Source: Chromera velia (Eukaryota; Sar; Chromeraceae). From it: 64,000 bases of DNA. Shown in pieces: positions 36,294 to 46,479 of this stretch; position 1 is the stretch's first letter; each line of letters opens with the position of its first letter. Location of the stretch: the NCBI GenBank assembly GCA_018398765.1, contig JAHBMJ010005786.1:1-64000 (forward strand), read 5' to 3'. The notes beneath the pieces were generated by a model. The model ran no database searches. It was not told the DNA's origin and was given only the letters and a program-made list of their open reading frames with translations. Both the position numbers and the translations under genes were made by a program.

Positions 36294-38420
36294 AATACTT
36301 TCACGCTTACGCACACACAGAGGGTGCGCTCACACAATCACATTCAGACGGCCATCCACACAGGCACGCATGTATTCACACGTCCACAGTCTCTTTCTTG
36401 CCCCCGCTTTCCGTGCATCACACCTTAGAGGAAATTCTTGCCCCAAAGCTCTTCTCCGTCCGCCGAACAGATCTGTTTGCCTTTCGAAACGCAACAGAAA
36501 AAAAACTATTGCCTGCAAAGAAAACCAACCGGCGCACCGTCCCGCACGGATTCACAGACTGCACGTCGTCGTGGGAAACTCTCTCGCAGGCTTATGTCTG
36601 CCCGTACTTTATTCTTTTTTTTGCTTTGTATGGATGGTTGGATGGACAGCTGAATAGATAGAAAGATGTACAGGCAAATGGCCGGATCGATGGATCGATG
36701 GATGGACTCACCTCCCTGAACTCACAGTCTCCACATCGTGAAAGCTCACAGAGTTTCGCCTCAGCCACGATCTCTGAAGGGAGGAGAGAGGGCAAAACAA
36801 GGAAGCAAAGGTAACACACGCACTCTCTGGAAGGAGGGAACACGGGCAAAACGAAGAAACCGACAGACAGACAGACCAACAAGCCGACAGACACACAGAT
36901 AGGGAGGGAACAAGAGAGAAAGAGGATGTCCTGACCTCTGTATCCTTCCACTGGTGTTCTGAAGCTGAGAGGGCCCAAAGCTGGATCGGCAGAGTTGACA
37001 TCAGCACACGACGTATCTGTGAAGATAACAAGAGGGGAGGCAGAAGAGTACAAACAGAAGAGAGACCCTGAAAGTCATACACAGACAGACGGACAGAAAA
37101 TGACAGAGTGAGAGGACGTCATGATTGGGGGCTCCTGAAACAGCGTTCAAGGATTCTTCATACCACATGAACAAAACAGGGCGGCAAAGAGACCGACCGA
37201 CGGACAGACTGACTCTATCGGTCTCTCTTTCCGTCTCTCTTCCTTTCTTTCAAAACAAAGATTGAAACCCACGCATACACACAAACACACGCAGAGTAGA
37301 GCAGGAACGAAAGGGAGGGCAAAAAACAAGAAGGGAAGGAGGCCAACAGACTGACCCTCCACACTGCAGCTGCAAGGGAGGCGAAATCATTCGACCTCGC
37401 GCAGATCAGAATAGAGGTATCCCCGTCCGCTGCAAGTTCGCACACACACACACAGACACACACACACACACACACAGGGGATGTACAAAAATCTTTCGCG
37501 TGTGTGTCTTACAAGAAACAGGGCGCAGAGGAGGAGAGTTACAGAGAGAAAAATGAATCGTGTACATGGGGAAAATCAGAAAAAGAGGAGCAGCACTGAG
37601 TGAACCCATGCGAACGGCTCGCTGAGATGCCGGCAGAGGACAAGCGATTAGGTGTTGGAGCAACGGAAATGCAAGCAGGTGTAAGTTTCAGGCAGCTGAA
37701 GGGCACACACATAGACAGACTATTTCCTTTCTCCAACAAACAGAGACCAGGGAAGCGGGCAGACTGTGAGGGAGGGCAGATAGATAGAGGCAAGAAAGGA
37801 ATGACGACGGGATTGAAGGAATCAATGTATGTAAAATACATATAATATATTCTGTATGAAAGTAAATACATACAGATACATAGAGGCAAGAAAGGAATGA
37901 CGACGGGATCGAAGGAATCAAAGGAGACCCCCCTTTCCCCACCACCCCGCTTCCACTCACGTGACGGAGCCTCGTGAGGAAGGAGTTGATCCCTCAACAG
38001 GAGCGTTTCGTCCAGACCTGAATGAATGAATGAATGAATGAGAAAAAAAAAGAAAGAACTGAGTTGACCAGCGATGTGAGAAAGAATGGGGGAACCATAG
38101 AGTAAAGATGGTGCTGAAAAGCTCTATGCAGGTGAGGAGAACGTAGTAAGGATACCAATCTCTCACGCACTCACTCGGTCAACCCCCCACCCCGGGCAGA
38201 CCCTCCCACTGGAAGAGAAAGGGGGGAGAGGGGCAGCGCGAAGGAAAGCGCTTCGGGCTCATCATCAAACAAAAAGAAAGTCTGATGGAAACGAAAGGGG
38301 AAAACGAAAAGAAAAGAAAAGAGAGCAGCCCACGTACCGGCAAAGGGCCGATCATCGAACGGAAGGCTTCGTCGTGCATCTGCTCTCATGCTGAGATGAC
38401 ATCACAAACATGTGCATCAA

Positions 38421-38463
<43 letters not shown>

Positions 38464-38811
38464 ACACACACATACATACACACAAGCACACACAATCACA
38501 CACACGCGCGCGTGCGAGGGGGGGACGGACAGACAGAGAACAACACGACTGGTCAGACAGACAAGATGTTAGTGAGCAAGGGAGTGGAGGGAAGGCAACA
38601 TAGGGGAGCACAAGGGAGGGCGCCTTCGCCAAACAGCAGCAAACAGCAGCAGCTCGCTGACTGCATCTCTGCTTCTCTTCTTTCTTATCCAGTTTCCCAT
38701 CCAGAGCGTTTGTTTGTTTCTCTCAGACATTTCCTCTCCCTCCCTGCTTTTTCCCTCATTCACGGGACTGGTCGACAAGATCTTCGGTTGCACGTGCTCA
38801 CCAACTTCGAG

Positions 38812-38852
<41 letters not shown>

Positions 38853-38936
38853 GCACGCACGCACGCACGCACACACGCACGCACGCACACACGCACACAC
38901 ACGCACACACACGCACACACACGCACACACACACAC

Positions 38937-38976
<40 letters not shown>

Positions 38977-39509
38977 GCACGCACAAGCACAGTGACTACT
39001 GCAGTCTCTGTCTGCCCTGCTCCCTTCACCATTCCTCTCGTTCTATCACATGGCAGCCCCCCCAGCCCTCCCTACCCCATGATTCCTTTGTTGCTTTTCC
39101 CGTTGGGCATCCACTCAAGGGCCCACCTGAACATCAGAGCCATGGACCGGCAAAAGACGTACAGACTGCACGGAGAACGCAAGCAGGCACGCAGGCGGGC
39201 AGGCGATACATAGACTGCGGACACAGGGAACTATGCACACGCATGGGCAGACACATCCTCTTCGTGAAAGTCACCCGAATGCGATGGAATCGGTCCCCGG
39301 AGATATCAGAAGTGCAATAGAGATAGGCTGCAGCGGCATGGTCGATTTGGTACGGTTCCTCGGGTGGGGACAAGCAGGAACCTGTCTCGCTCGCACTGCG
39401 CGCACACCGTATGCTCATTCGCCTCTCACAGGGTGGGTGCACATCCTGACCCGATGAGGAAGATGGCAAACCAGAACCAGGCTGCCGATCCTTTGGGTCG
39501 AAGCTTCAT
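30263..39509 (-). CDS. Mnn1/GT71-like glycosyltransferase (putative alpha-mannosyltransferase), type II membrane protein
   Basis: Fourteen exons join in phase: 39509-39451, 38390-38338, 38017-37961, 37429-37356, 37016-36936, 36773-36712, 36098-36038, 35572-35461, 35032-34950, 34634-34592, 34258-34190, 33670-33546, 33196-33106, 32759-32719 (337 residues). The start [20 protein letters not shown] is a signal anchor, as expected for a Golgi type II enzyme.
Family-like blocks: [40 protein letters not shown], the DxD metal site in [16 protein letters not shown] (165-167), [14 protein letters not shown], and MGDKDTYW (287-290).
Further probable exons: 32357-32295, 32102-32028, 31783-31701, 31418-31372 ([12 protein letters not shown] frame), 31265-31199 ([19 protein letters not shown]), 30874-30813 and 30408-30297. 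Their joint frame does not close at 31701/31418, so an exon is missing or an edge is wrong, and the stop is uncertain. Donor sugar is inferred from family only. Divergent from the permease gene. Confidence 0.85.
30415..30645 (+). repeat. (CAGA)n / (CAAA)n tract
   Basis: CAGA units interspersed with CAAA in an irregular pattern, broken once by a TTCTTC stretch, within the 3' part of the glycosyltransferase gene. Confidence 0.95.
33430..33572 (-). repeat. 62-base tandem repeat covering an exon end and its donor site
   Basis: The end of the GDKDTYW exon plus the intron start is present about 2.3 times with a period near 62 bases (true copy around 33540-33572, second around 33478-33510, partial third around 33430-33450). 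In the second copy the donor GTGAGT has become CTGAGT while the LMGDKDTYW coding sense is kept. Confidence 0.85.
35706..35795 (+). repeat. Compound microsatellite (CT)n(GT)n
   Basis: CT tract of about 28 bases followed by about 60 bases of GT, in a glycosyltransferase intron. Similar (CA)n(GA)n compounds lie in the same gene at 33200-33253 and 36235-36290, and (CT)n(GT)n at 32541-32590. Confidence 0.95.
37789..37920 (+). repeat. Intronic direct repeat, about 40 bases, 2 copies
   Basis: AGAGGCAAGAAAGGAATGAC through GGAATCAA occurs at about 37788-37826 and 37882-37920, separated by an AT-rich segment with ATACAT words. It lies between glycosyltransferase exons 3 and 4. Confidence 0.85.
38423..38990 (+). 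repeat. Two (CA)n-rich tracts
   Basis: CA repeats at about 38423-38515, and at 38813-38990 interrupted by CGCA units. Both are in intron 1 of the glycosyltransferase gene. Confidence 0.95.
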
Positions 39510-40410
39510 ACTCCCTGGCCTCCTTCTGAGGTCCCCCTCTCCTCCTCTCCTCTCCTCTCCAGGCACCCGGTGGTCAGATCTTGAGGGGGGGGGGTGACGG
39601 ATGCCTCTTTTCCGCCCACTTGCGGCCTGCTCAAAAGAGCCACATATCAGAGAATGAAAGAATCTGGACGGAGACGATCTAGATCTGAGGAGCCTCTGCG
39701 CCGAGGTGTCATATTAAATAGTGACTGCGTTCCCCGTTCTCCTATTAAAACAAGCGCGTGTGCAGGCGTAGTTTGCTCAACAAGAATTAAATCTTCGCGT
39801 CACGCTAGGACTGGCAGCGTAAAACGCCAAACAAAGCCCGATATCAATAGGTCACAATCCGAGGCTCACTGGAGATCGCGAAAGCAAGCTCGGACCCACG
39901 GGATCTGTATGCAATGAAGTGGACTCAGTGGAATGAAATGGATCCTTTGAAAGATGTTGCAATGAAAGATGTTGAAAGTTCATGTGTTGTTCAAGCCGTC
40001 TCGCATGCCGCGCCGCGGCCCGGCCGCGCTTTCATGCAAGCTTGCAATGGAGGCGGCGCGCGCGGGCGGGCGCGGGGCCACGGACTCAGCTTGCGTGCGT
40101 CATTTTCTGTCAGCCGTCTCCCTTCCGTCTACATCCGCCATAAATTGTCCGCATTTGTCCGCCTACCTTGGGCATTCTTGGGCTGAGTAACAGCCCGAGT
40201 TCTTAATTCGGTCTTATGGATTCTTTCTTCATCTGCTCGTACAGTTTGAGAGCTAGCTCTGGTGGCATTTAATACAGATAATTCAAGCTCCACGTGTCCG
40301 CCTCAGCCTCACACAGGAGGATGCACGACGGATCCATTCTTCTTCCTGGGCCTTAGGTCGTTTCCTTTTTCGTCTTTCGCGGTTTCTCTTCCCTCCGACG
40401 CCTCGGTACA
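39510..40410. promoter_or_regulatory. Divergent upstream region, glycosyltransferase (-) / permease (+)
   Basis: About 900 bases between the two start codons. A very GC-rich patch (CCGCGCCGCGGCCCGGCCGCGC and following) lies at about 40005-40085. A short direct repeat AAAGATGTTG occurs at about 39950 and 39966. Plus-strand frames in it lack domains. Confidence 0.5.
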
Positions 40411-40799
40411 ATGAGTGTCTGCTCCTTTCTTTCGTACGGCATTCTTCCTCTGATTCTATTGCTACAGCGTTCTTCTGCGTTTCAGGGGCCGGAGGGGGCT
40501 CTGACGTCCCTTCCGAGACTGCTGAGGGGAAGGAGACGGCTGTCCAGACCGCGGGGTGGGGACTTCGTTGGCGTGCCGTGGGGCTGGGAGGGTGGAGGGA
40601 AGGAGGGACTCTCGGCAGGCTCCCTCTCAGACGAGACGGCAGGAGAGACAGTGGAAACGAAGGGCAACCTGCTGGGAGCGAGCTCTCTTGTGGCTGGTAA
40701 GTTGGAAGAGGGGTGCATGTGCAGTGAGTGAGAAAAGAACAGCCCTGTAGAAGGAATGAGAGGTGTGTGGATAAGGCATCCAGAGGGAGCTTATGGAGG

Positions 40800-40837
<38 letters not shown>

Positions 40838-43223
40838 ACTGAAGGCTCTGCAAATGCATGAAGGAGCACGTTCGCAAACCCTCTTCAGAGATTAAAAAAA
40901 GAACTAGAGAGAAAGGGGGGCCTGCTTGCTTCGTGTCAAAAAGGACGGGGTGGACCTCTGCTACTTTGGTGATCTTTAGTGTATCTCTGTGTCTCTGTCC
41001 ATTGACATGATGGGCGGGCTCGTCAAGACGTCTCTTTGTGTCTCTTTCTTGACTGCTGCGTGCATGTGTGCATAGTGTGCCTTGATTCACATGAAATTGA
41101 TTCACTTTTTGCGGTGCGCTGTACGTTGTGTGTTGTGCAGGAACTTGTGTGGGCGCAGGTATGTCACATTTCTGTCCGTCTGCGTCTGTCTGTCCGTCCG
41201 TCTGTCTTTCTGTATGTCCCTCTGCCTGCGTGCTTGCCCGCTTTGCATGCCTGTCTGTCTACCTGTCTACCTACCTGCCTGCCCGCCAGCTTCTTTCTCT
41301 GGCTGCCTTCGTTGGGTTTCATTGGAGGAGAGAAAAGAGAGAAACGTCTGGAGAGAAAGCCGACAGAGGGAGAAATATGAAAATTGGGCGCTAGTGTGAG
41401 AAAAGAAAAAGCACAGACATCCATTTTTTTTCTCTGTCTTGCGTGCTTCGTCTGTGTCTGCCTGTTTTTGTGCCACAAGCACTCTCTGGAGTTGATGGAC
41501 AAGACGGACAAAGTAATCTGGAATGGCTTTATGAGCCTCTCCCTTTTCCTGGCTGTTCTGCTACCTATCTCTCTGTGCTCCAGCCTCTCCTCTCACTGGC
41601 ACCCGGTCTGTCTGCGTCTCTTTAATTCGTCCAGCCCATCGACTGTCTAGACTCCTTCTTCGCCCCACCTCCCCGTTTGCCCCGACACTCACAGACGAGG
41701 TAGACGTGTGACAGACGACATGCGGATGGATGCACTGCTGGGAAAAAAAAAAAAAAACGGATCGACCAATCAGTGGTGATATTCGGTCTGTTGCCTTGAG
41801 TAGTTTCGCCCTCCCAGCTACCGTCTGTCACATGCTAGAACCGCATGTCTTCATACATCCACATTCCTTCCATTTAGCTGTCTCTGCAGGCATTCTTGCC
41901 CTCCCAGCTACCACGATTCAGTCGGGCGCCCTGCCCTCGACCTTTGCCCTGGTGGTGTGCTGGGCGTACATGGTAGTGACGGGACTTCTCTTGGCTGAGG
42001 GGACTCTCAGAGTTAAGAGGGAGGAGGACTTAAGGGGAGAGAAGAGAGACCCTGAGGAAGGCCTAGAGGAAGGATACTGCTCTCTGCTCACATTGGCGGA
42101 GAGAGCGCTGGGGCCGGTGGGAGCAGGAGTGTCGGGGATGGCGTATGCTTTCATTCACTATGCGCTGCTGATTGCTTATGTTGCTGTAGGGGGCAAAGGT
42201 CTCGCAGATGTTTTGCATTTAGACTCCTTTTTTGGCAGTCTGGCTTTCGATGTGGGGTTGGGTTTGTTGCTCTTTTTTGGCTCTGAGCCTCTGGTCGAGA
42301 CCATCAATTCCGCAATGGTCGCGTTGATAGTCGCCTCCTTTTGCGGTCTTTTGTTTCTGATCGGCAGAGATGTCCAACCGGATCTTCTGCTCAGATCAGA
42401 TTTTTCCTCACTTCCCCCCGCAGTGCCTATCATGTTTGTTGCGTTGGTGTACCATAATGTGATTCCGACTGTTTGCTCGAGTCTGAAGGGAAACGTCGGG
42501 CAGATTCAAAAAGCCATCACACTGGGCACTTTGTTACCTCTGGTGATGTTTGTCCTGTGGAATTCGGCACTTTTAGGGACTGTGCCTGCGAATGCAGTCA
42601 GTCCTGGGCAGAATCCACTTGCACTTGTGTCAGAAAAGGTGAGTGCCTCGGAGGCTGAACTTGTAGGAAGGGTCACAAGCGTCTTCTCCGAATTGGCAAT
42701 TGTCACGTCGTTCATTGGTTTTGTCTACGGCTTGACGGAATTTTTTGAAGATTTTCTTCGGTCACGAGCGTACAGAGACGATGGAAAGGAACTGGCAGAG
42801 GGGAGTGAAAAGAGCATAAAGAGACGGCTGGCGTTTGCATCCGACCGTCTTCTCTCGTTTGTTGTTGCTCTTGTGCCTCCGTTTCTCTTTGCGTTGGGTG
42901 ATAGCTCGGTCTTTTTCAAAGCCATAGACAACGCAGGGACTTTTGGTATTTCTACTCTTTTTGGGTTCATCCCGGCAGCTGTAGCGTGGCGTTTACGGTA
43001 TGGTGAGTTGAATTTGACTGACCTTGATTTGGAAGAGGAGTCCATAGGGGTCGAAGAGGAACAAGCAGCGAAAAGGGGGGGGGGGTTCTTTAAAAAATGG
43101 GATGATCTCGATATGGTGGGAGGTGGAAAACCGTTTTTGGTTCTTATCGGGGCGGTTGCAGTGACTGTGATTTATGGAGAGACGTTGATCAAACTCGGAC
43201 TCGCAGGTGGGCAGCCTGGATAA
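40411..43223 (+). CDS. Tryptophan/tyrosine permease family amino-acid transporter, probably plastid membrane
   Basis: Three exons: 40411-40696, an 18-base microexon 41141-41158, and 41890-43223, joining in phase to 545 residues. The microexon encodes GTCVGAG and restores the first-helix signature VAGTCVGAGILALPATT typical of aromatic amino-acid permeases. The third exon has about ten further hydrophobic spans, for example TFALVVCWAYMVVTGLLLAE, MAYAFIHYALLIAYVAV, FVALVYHNVIPTVCSSL and LGTLLPLVMFVLWNSALL. The N-terminus has a signal peptide (ILPLILLLQ) followed by SSAFQGP and an Arg-rich stretch, resembling a complex-plastid leader; plant relatives are predicted chloroplast proteins. A Glu/Lys-rich insert sits in the second loop (about residues 150-170), and an acidic loop with EEESIGVEEEQ before the last span. 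Substrate is inferred from family only. Confidence 0.94.
41801..41825 (+). repeat. Intronic copy of the start of permease exon 3
   Basis: GCCCTCCCAGCTACC, the sequence encoding ALPAT just inside exon 3 (41898-41912), is repeated in the intron at about 41809-41823, roughly 90 bases upstream in the same orientation. Confidence 0.6.
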
Positions 43224-43774
43224 GAATCATAGTAGGATTTCCATTCTCGCATATGGAAAGATTACTGGAAAAATAAGTGAAAAAGTAGTGGATGAATTAA
43301 ATCAATGAGTTGGTGGTCTCTTCCTGCGTGTGTGCTGGTGGCGTGGCGGGGCGTGTTTGGGGTGGTTTGGGGTTGTTTCGGATCGCGTGTTTTGGTCGGG
43401 GTTGTGGGGGTCGTGCACTAGGTCGTGCAGTTACAAATATTGCAAGTTTTTGTGGTTAATTTTATTCAAACCTTTTAGGGATAGTCGCTGTTGTAAATGA
43501 TACAGTAAATCCTTGTAATAGTTGTGCTATATAGTATAGTTATGCCATGCATTAGAACAACACCTCTACCAACACCTAGACCAACACCTCGAACTAAACC
43601 TAGAACAACACATATATACAATCAACTAGAATCAAGTTGAATCAACTAGACAATCAAAATTATCAAATCATTTGTACAGTCAAATTATAACTGAGATCAT
43701 TATATATACTTTCGTATTAAAAAAATGCTTGAACATATTCAACTAGATATTCAATCACAACGTTAATTATTTAT
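43224..43774. other. AT-rich spacer downstream of the permease
   Basis: GT/GGGG-rich to about 43430, then AT-rich with tandem-like AACACCTAGACC words at 43560-43610. No gene seen. Confidence 0.5.
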
Positions 43775-43920
43775 TAGGATTAAGATTAGGATTTATGTCC
43801 AGAGGATTGGCCTCCCGCCCCAATGCCGAATGCCCGACGTGCGGCTTCCAGAGAAAGCGCTAAAGCGCATCAGACCTCTCTGGCCGGCCCGCACAGGTCT
43901 GGCCTGTGCTGAAAACGGTT
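43775..43920 (-). mobile_element. Solo LINE tail, copy-C type
   Basis: About 145 bases match 21435-21578 in the same orientation at about 88 percent by eye (shared blocks GCCCCAATGCCGAATG and CCGGCCCGCACAGGTC), including the (TAATCC)n-like end at 43775-43793. Homology stops abruptly at about 43920, so it is a 5'-truncated insertion. Confidence 0.85.
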
Positions 43921-44760
43921 TACACGAGGTTCTTTCTGAGCTTGATCGATCAATTGCGCAGACATAACATCTGACACATTCGCGAGAGCAATTCAATAGC
44001 TGGAAATCAAGTGATTTGATGGGGAGCAATCACACCGGACATTGATCCAGGGTAAAGCGAATGACAATCTTTTTCCTTTATAAGTTCTGAAACAAGGAGA
44101 GAGAGGTTGAGAGAAGAAAGAGAAATTGAGACCATGTAAGAAGAGAAAAAGCTCACTTCTCTTTGTCTTTACACTTTTCAGCATAGCCAGGAACGTTCCT
44201 TTTCCCGAGATGCACGGAAGGGAAGCAAAAACCCTCTCTCTTCTTATGGGTTGCTTCTTATCGTTCTGTCTAACTGAAGAAAGGTGAAGTGGCAAGCCGC
44301 CGCAAGAGGAGTGAGATGAAGTTAGGTCTTTTCTTTTCTTTGCTTGCAAACAGAGAAGTAAAAAAGGATGCTTAGAATTAAAGAAGGAAAAACGAAATAG
44401 AAAGGGAAAGATGAAGAAGTAGAGACTGAAAGAGAAACATCTACTTCACTTCTTTCTTTCACTTTTTTGATACAATCAAGAACGTTTATTCATTTTTTCT
44501 GAGACGTATTGAGGTGATAGGAGACCTCTCTCTTCTAGTTGGGTGTCTTCTTTTCATTCTGATCATCTTAAAAGAGTGAAGTCTTACAAAGAAAAAGTGG
44601 AATCTCAAGGGAAGAAAGAACAAGAAAGAACAAGAACTGAAATATGACATGCTCCATGGGGTGAGACGTCAGACAAACAGACCAACAAAGAAAGGATCTT
44701 GATACCCAAATAGTCACCGGCCGCTGCTTCAGAAGCTTCAGACAAGCACTCTTCCTCCCA
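43921..44760. other. Spacer, no gene seen
   Basis: Purine-rich on the plus strand. Two stretches resemble each other (about 44090-44300 and 44390-44590: AGAGAAA..TCACTTCTTTCTTT..GAACGTT..TCTCTTCT..GGTTGCTTCTTATCGTTCTG versus GGGTGTCTTCTTTTCATTCTG), so this may be an old tandem duplication. Confidence 0.45.
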
Positions 44761-46183
44761 TCAGTCCGAGTCCAGACAGTTAATCTCTTTGTAGTACAGG
44801 CTGTAGATATACTGAGCTTGAAGCTTCTGGAAGACAGGGATGTAGCTTCTTCTGGTGATAGTCTGCAAAGCTGCCTCTAGGTCTTGGTCTTCTCTTCTTT
44901 TGATGCTCTGCGTCACCTCCTTGTCAGACAGATTGAGAAGCGTTTTAAGAGTAACAGTTGCTTCCATCAGCATTGCAAGCCTCCGATCGAGTTCCCCTTC
45001 ATCTAGTTTCTCTCTCTCCTGCATTCTTCTAAGCAGTCCGTTGCAACTGATATAGTCTGCGAGAATTGCCATGCCCCCTTCTCTTACGAACGCTCTTTTC
45101 TGACCCTTGCTTGCTTTTTTCATACCTTCGAGCATCTGCATCGCCATGAGGCTGCCATAGGTTGCTTTCTTTCCGATGGCAACAAATTGTCGTCCCCACT
45201 CTGCGTTTTTCTCTCTCCTATCTACCTCTGATCAGTCACGCGCTGTCAAAGAGACAGACGAGGTGGGTGCAAAAGAAGAAGAAGAAGAGATGGGGGCATC
45301 TTTGGCGGGCAACAAAGCGGAGCTGCCTTCCAAGTGTAAGAAAACGGAAGGGCTTTCTTGAGTGAAAGAGGTGGACGGGCTTCGTGACTCTCCGGCTGCT
45401 GGGGTGTAGTTAGTGTCCGCAGGTGCAGAGACGGAGAGGCGTTCTTTGAGGGGAGGGGTGGAAGGGCTTCTTGCGGATGCAGGGGTGTAGTTAGCATCTG
45501 TAGGTGAAAAAGCGGAGGAACATTCCTTGAGGAGGGAGGTGGGAGGGCTTCGTGCGAGTGCTGGGGTACAGTTAGCAACTGCAGATGCAGGGATGGAGGA
45601 ACATTCCTTAGGGAGGGAGGTAGAAGGGCTTTGTGTGGGTGCTGGGGTGCAGTTAGCATTTGCAGATGCGGAGATGGAGGAGCTTTCTTTGAGGAGAGAG
45701 GTGGAAGGACTTTTGAGGAGGGAAGTGGAAGGGCTTTGTACGGGTGCTGGGATGCCAGCGCAGTGTTTGCGAGTAGTTCCAAAGCCTTGCATCCCTCCTT
45801 GCGCCTTAGGAGGAAACCAAGGACGAGCAGAAATGTTAAAGTGGGACAACGTTAAGTCATGGCTATCAGGGTGGCCAATCATCAGACTAGTCATCAGACC
45901 TCCACACTTCAAGCCCCACTGTTTCTTCGAATAGCGGCCTCCCCGTCGTGTCCGCTTTTTGCTTACAGTCCCATCACCCGCTGTGACTTCGGCTTTCTGG
46001 GTTTCTGGTTAATTCTCAAGAGCCATTTTTGTTGGGACACTGTCTATCAACGCAAGGTAAGGTCGCAATACTGTCACTGATTCTGCTTGAAAGAACAGAT
46101 ATTCTTCAACCAGACTTTTCAAGAAAGCGCTGGTACATCTAACCACTTCTTTTGCACACTCTACAATCTCAGACACTGTCATT
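44761..46183 (-). pseudogene. Hypothetical protein, frame broken by two in-frame stops (decayed gene, or introns not recognised)
   Basis: One minus-strand frame runs from an ATG near 46183 to TGA/TAG at 44761, interrupted only by TAA at 46011-46009 and TGA at 45234-45232. The first part reads SFLKSLVEEYLFFQ-like (start MTVSEIVECAKEVV) and ends KMALEN before the TAA. The middle has a basic stretch (KKRTRRGGRYSKKQWGLK) and a Ser/Pro/Thr-rich region of 27-residue repeats. The last part is helical (GQKRAFVREGGMAILADYIS, then KTLLNLSDKEVTQSIKRRED), somewhat armadillo-like. Family not recognised. No convincing GT-AG pairs remove the stops in phase, so I favour decay. It lies among LINEs in a convergent interval and may itself be element-derived. 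Confidence 0.4.
45360..45735 (-). repeat. Coding minisatellite, 81-base period, about 4.5 copies
   Basis: Encodes 27-residue units of the form SPSTSLLKExSSxxASAxAN plus CTPAPTQ. Four full units differ mainly by substitutions, not indels, so the reading frame has been kept while the units diverged. Confidence 0.9.
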
Positions 46184-46479
46184 CCGCTAGGTCATTCCGT
46201 TTGTATCAAGCCTCTCAAAGATCAAAAGAGACGGCAAGCTTTGCACGTGGGACACTGGAGATTGGAGCTGTCCGTTTGAAGTCGTTTTTCAGCCTTTTTC
46301 GTTCGAAGTTGGAGCGTGCGCACTCTGGTGGTTCGCAGTTCTCAAGAGGAGACCAGGAACTCATGAAGAAACCATGTTTACATTATTAGGTAACTGAATG
46401 AATTTAGACTCGGATTAAAATCACTGACAGTTGAATAAAAATTTTTCTATATCATCATATAACTTTATAATAATATATA

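Noticed and set aside
45232-45234. Possible recoded TGA
   Set aside because: A TAA also interrupts the same frame and all other genes here end normally at TGA or TAA, so a variant code is not supported.
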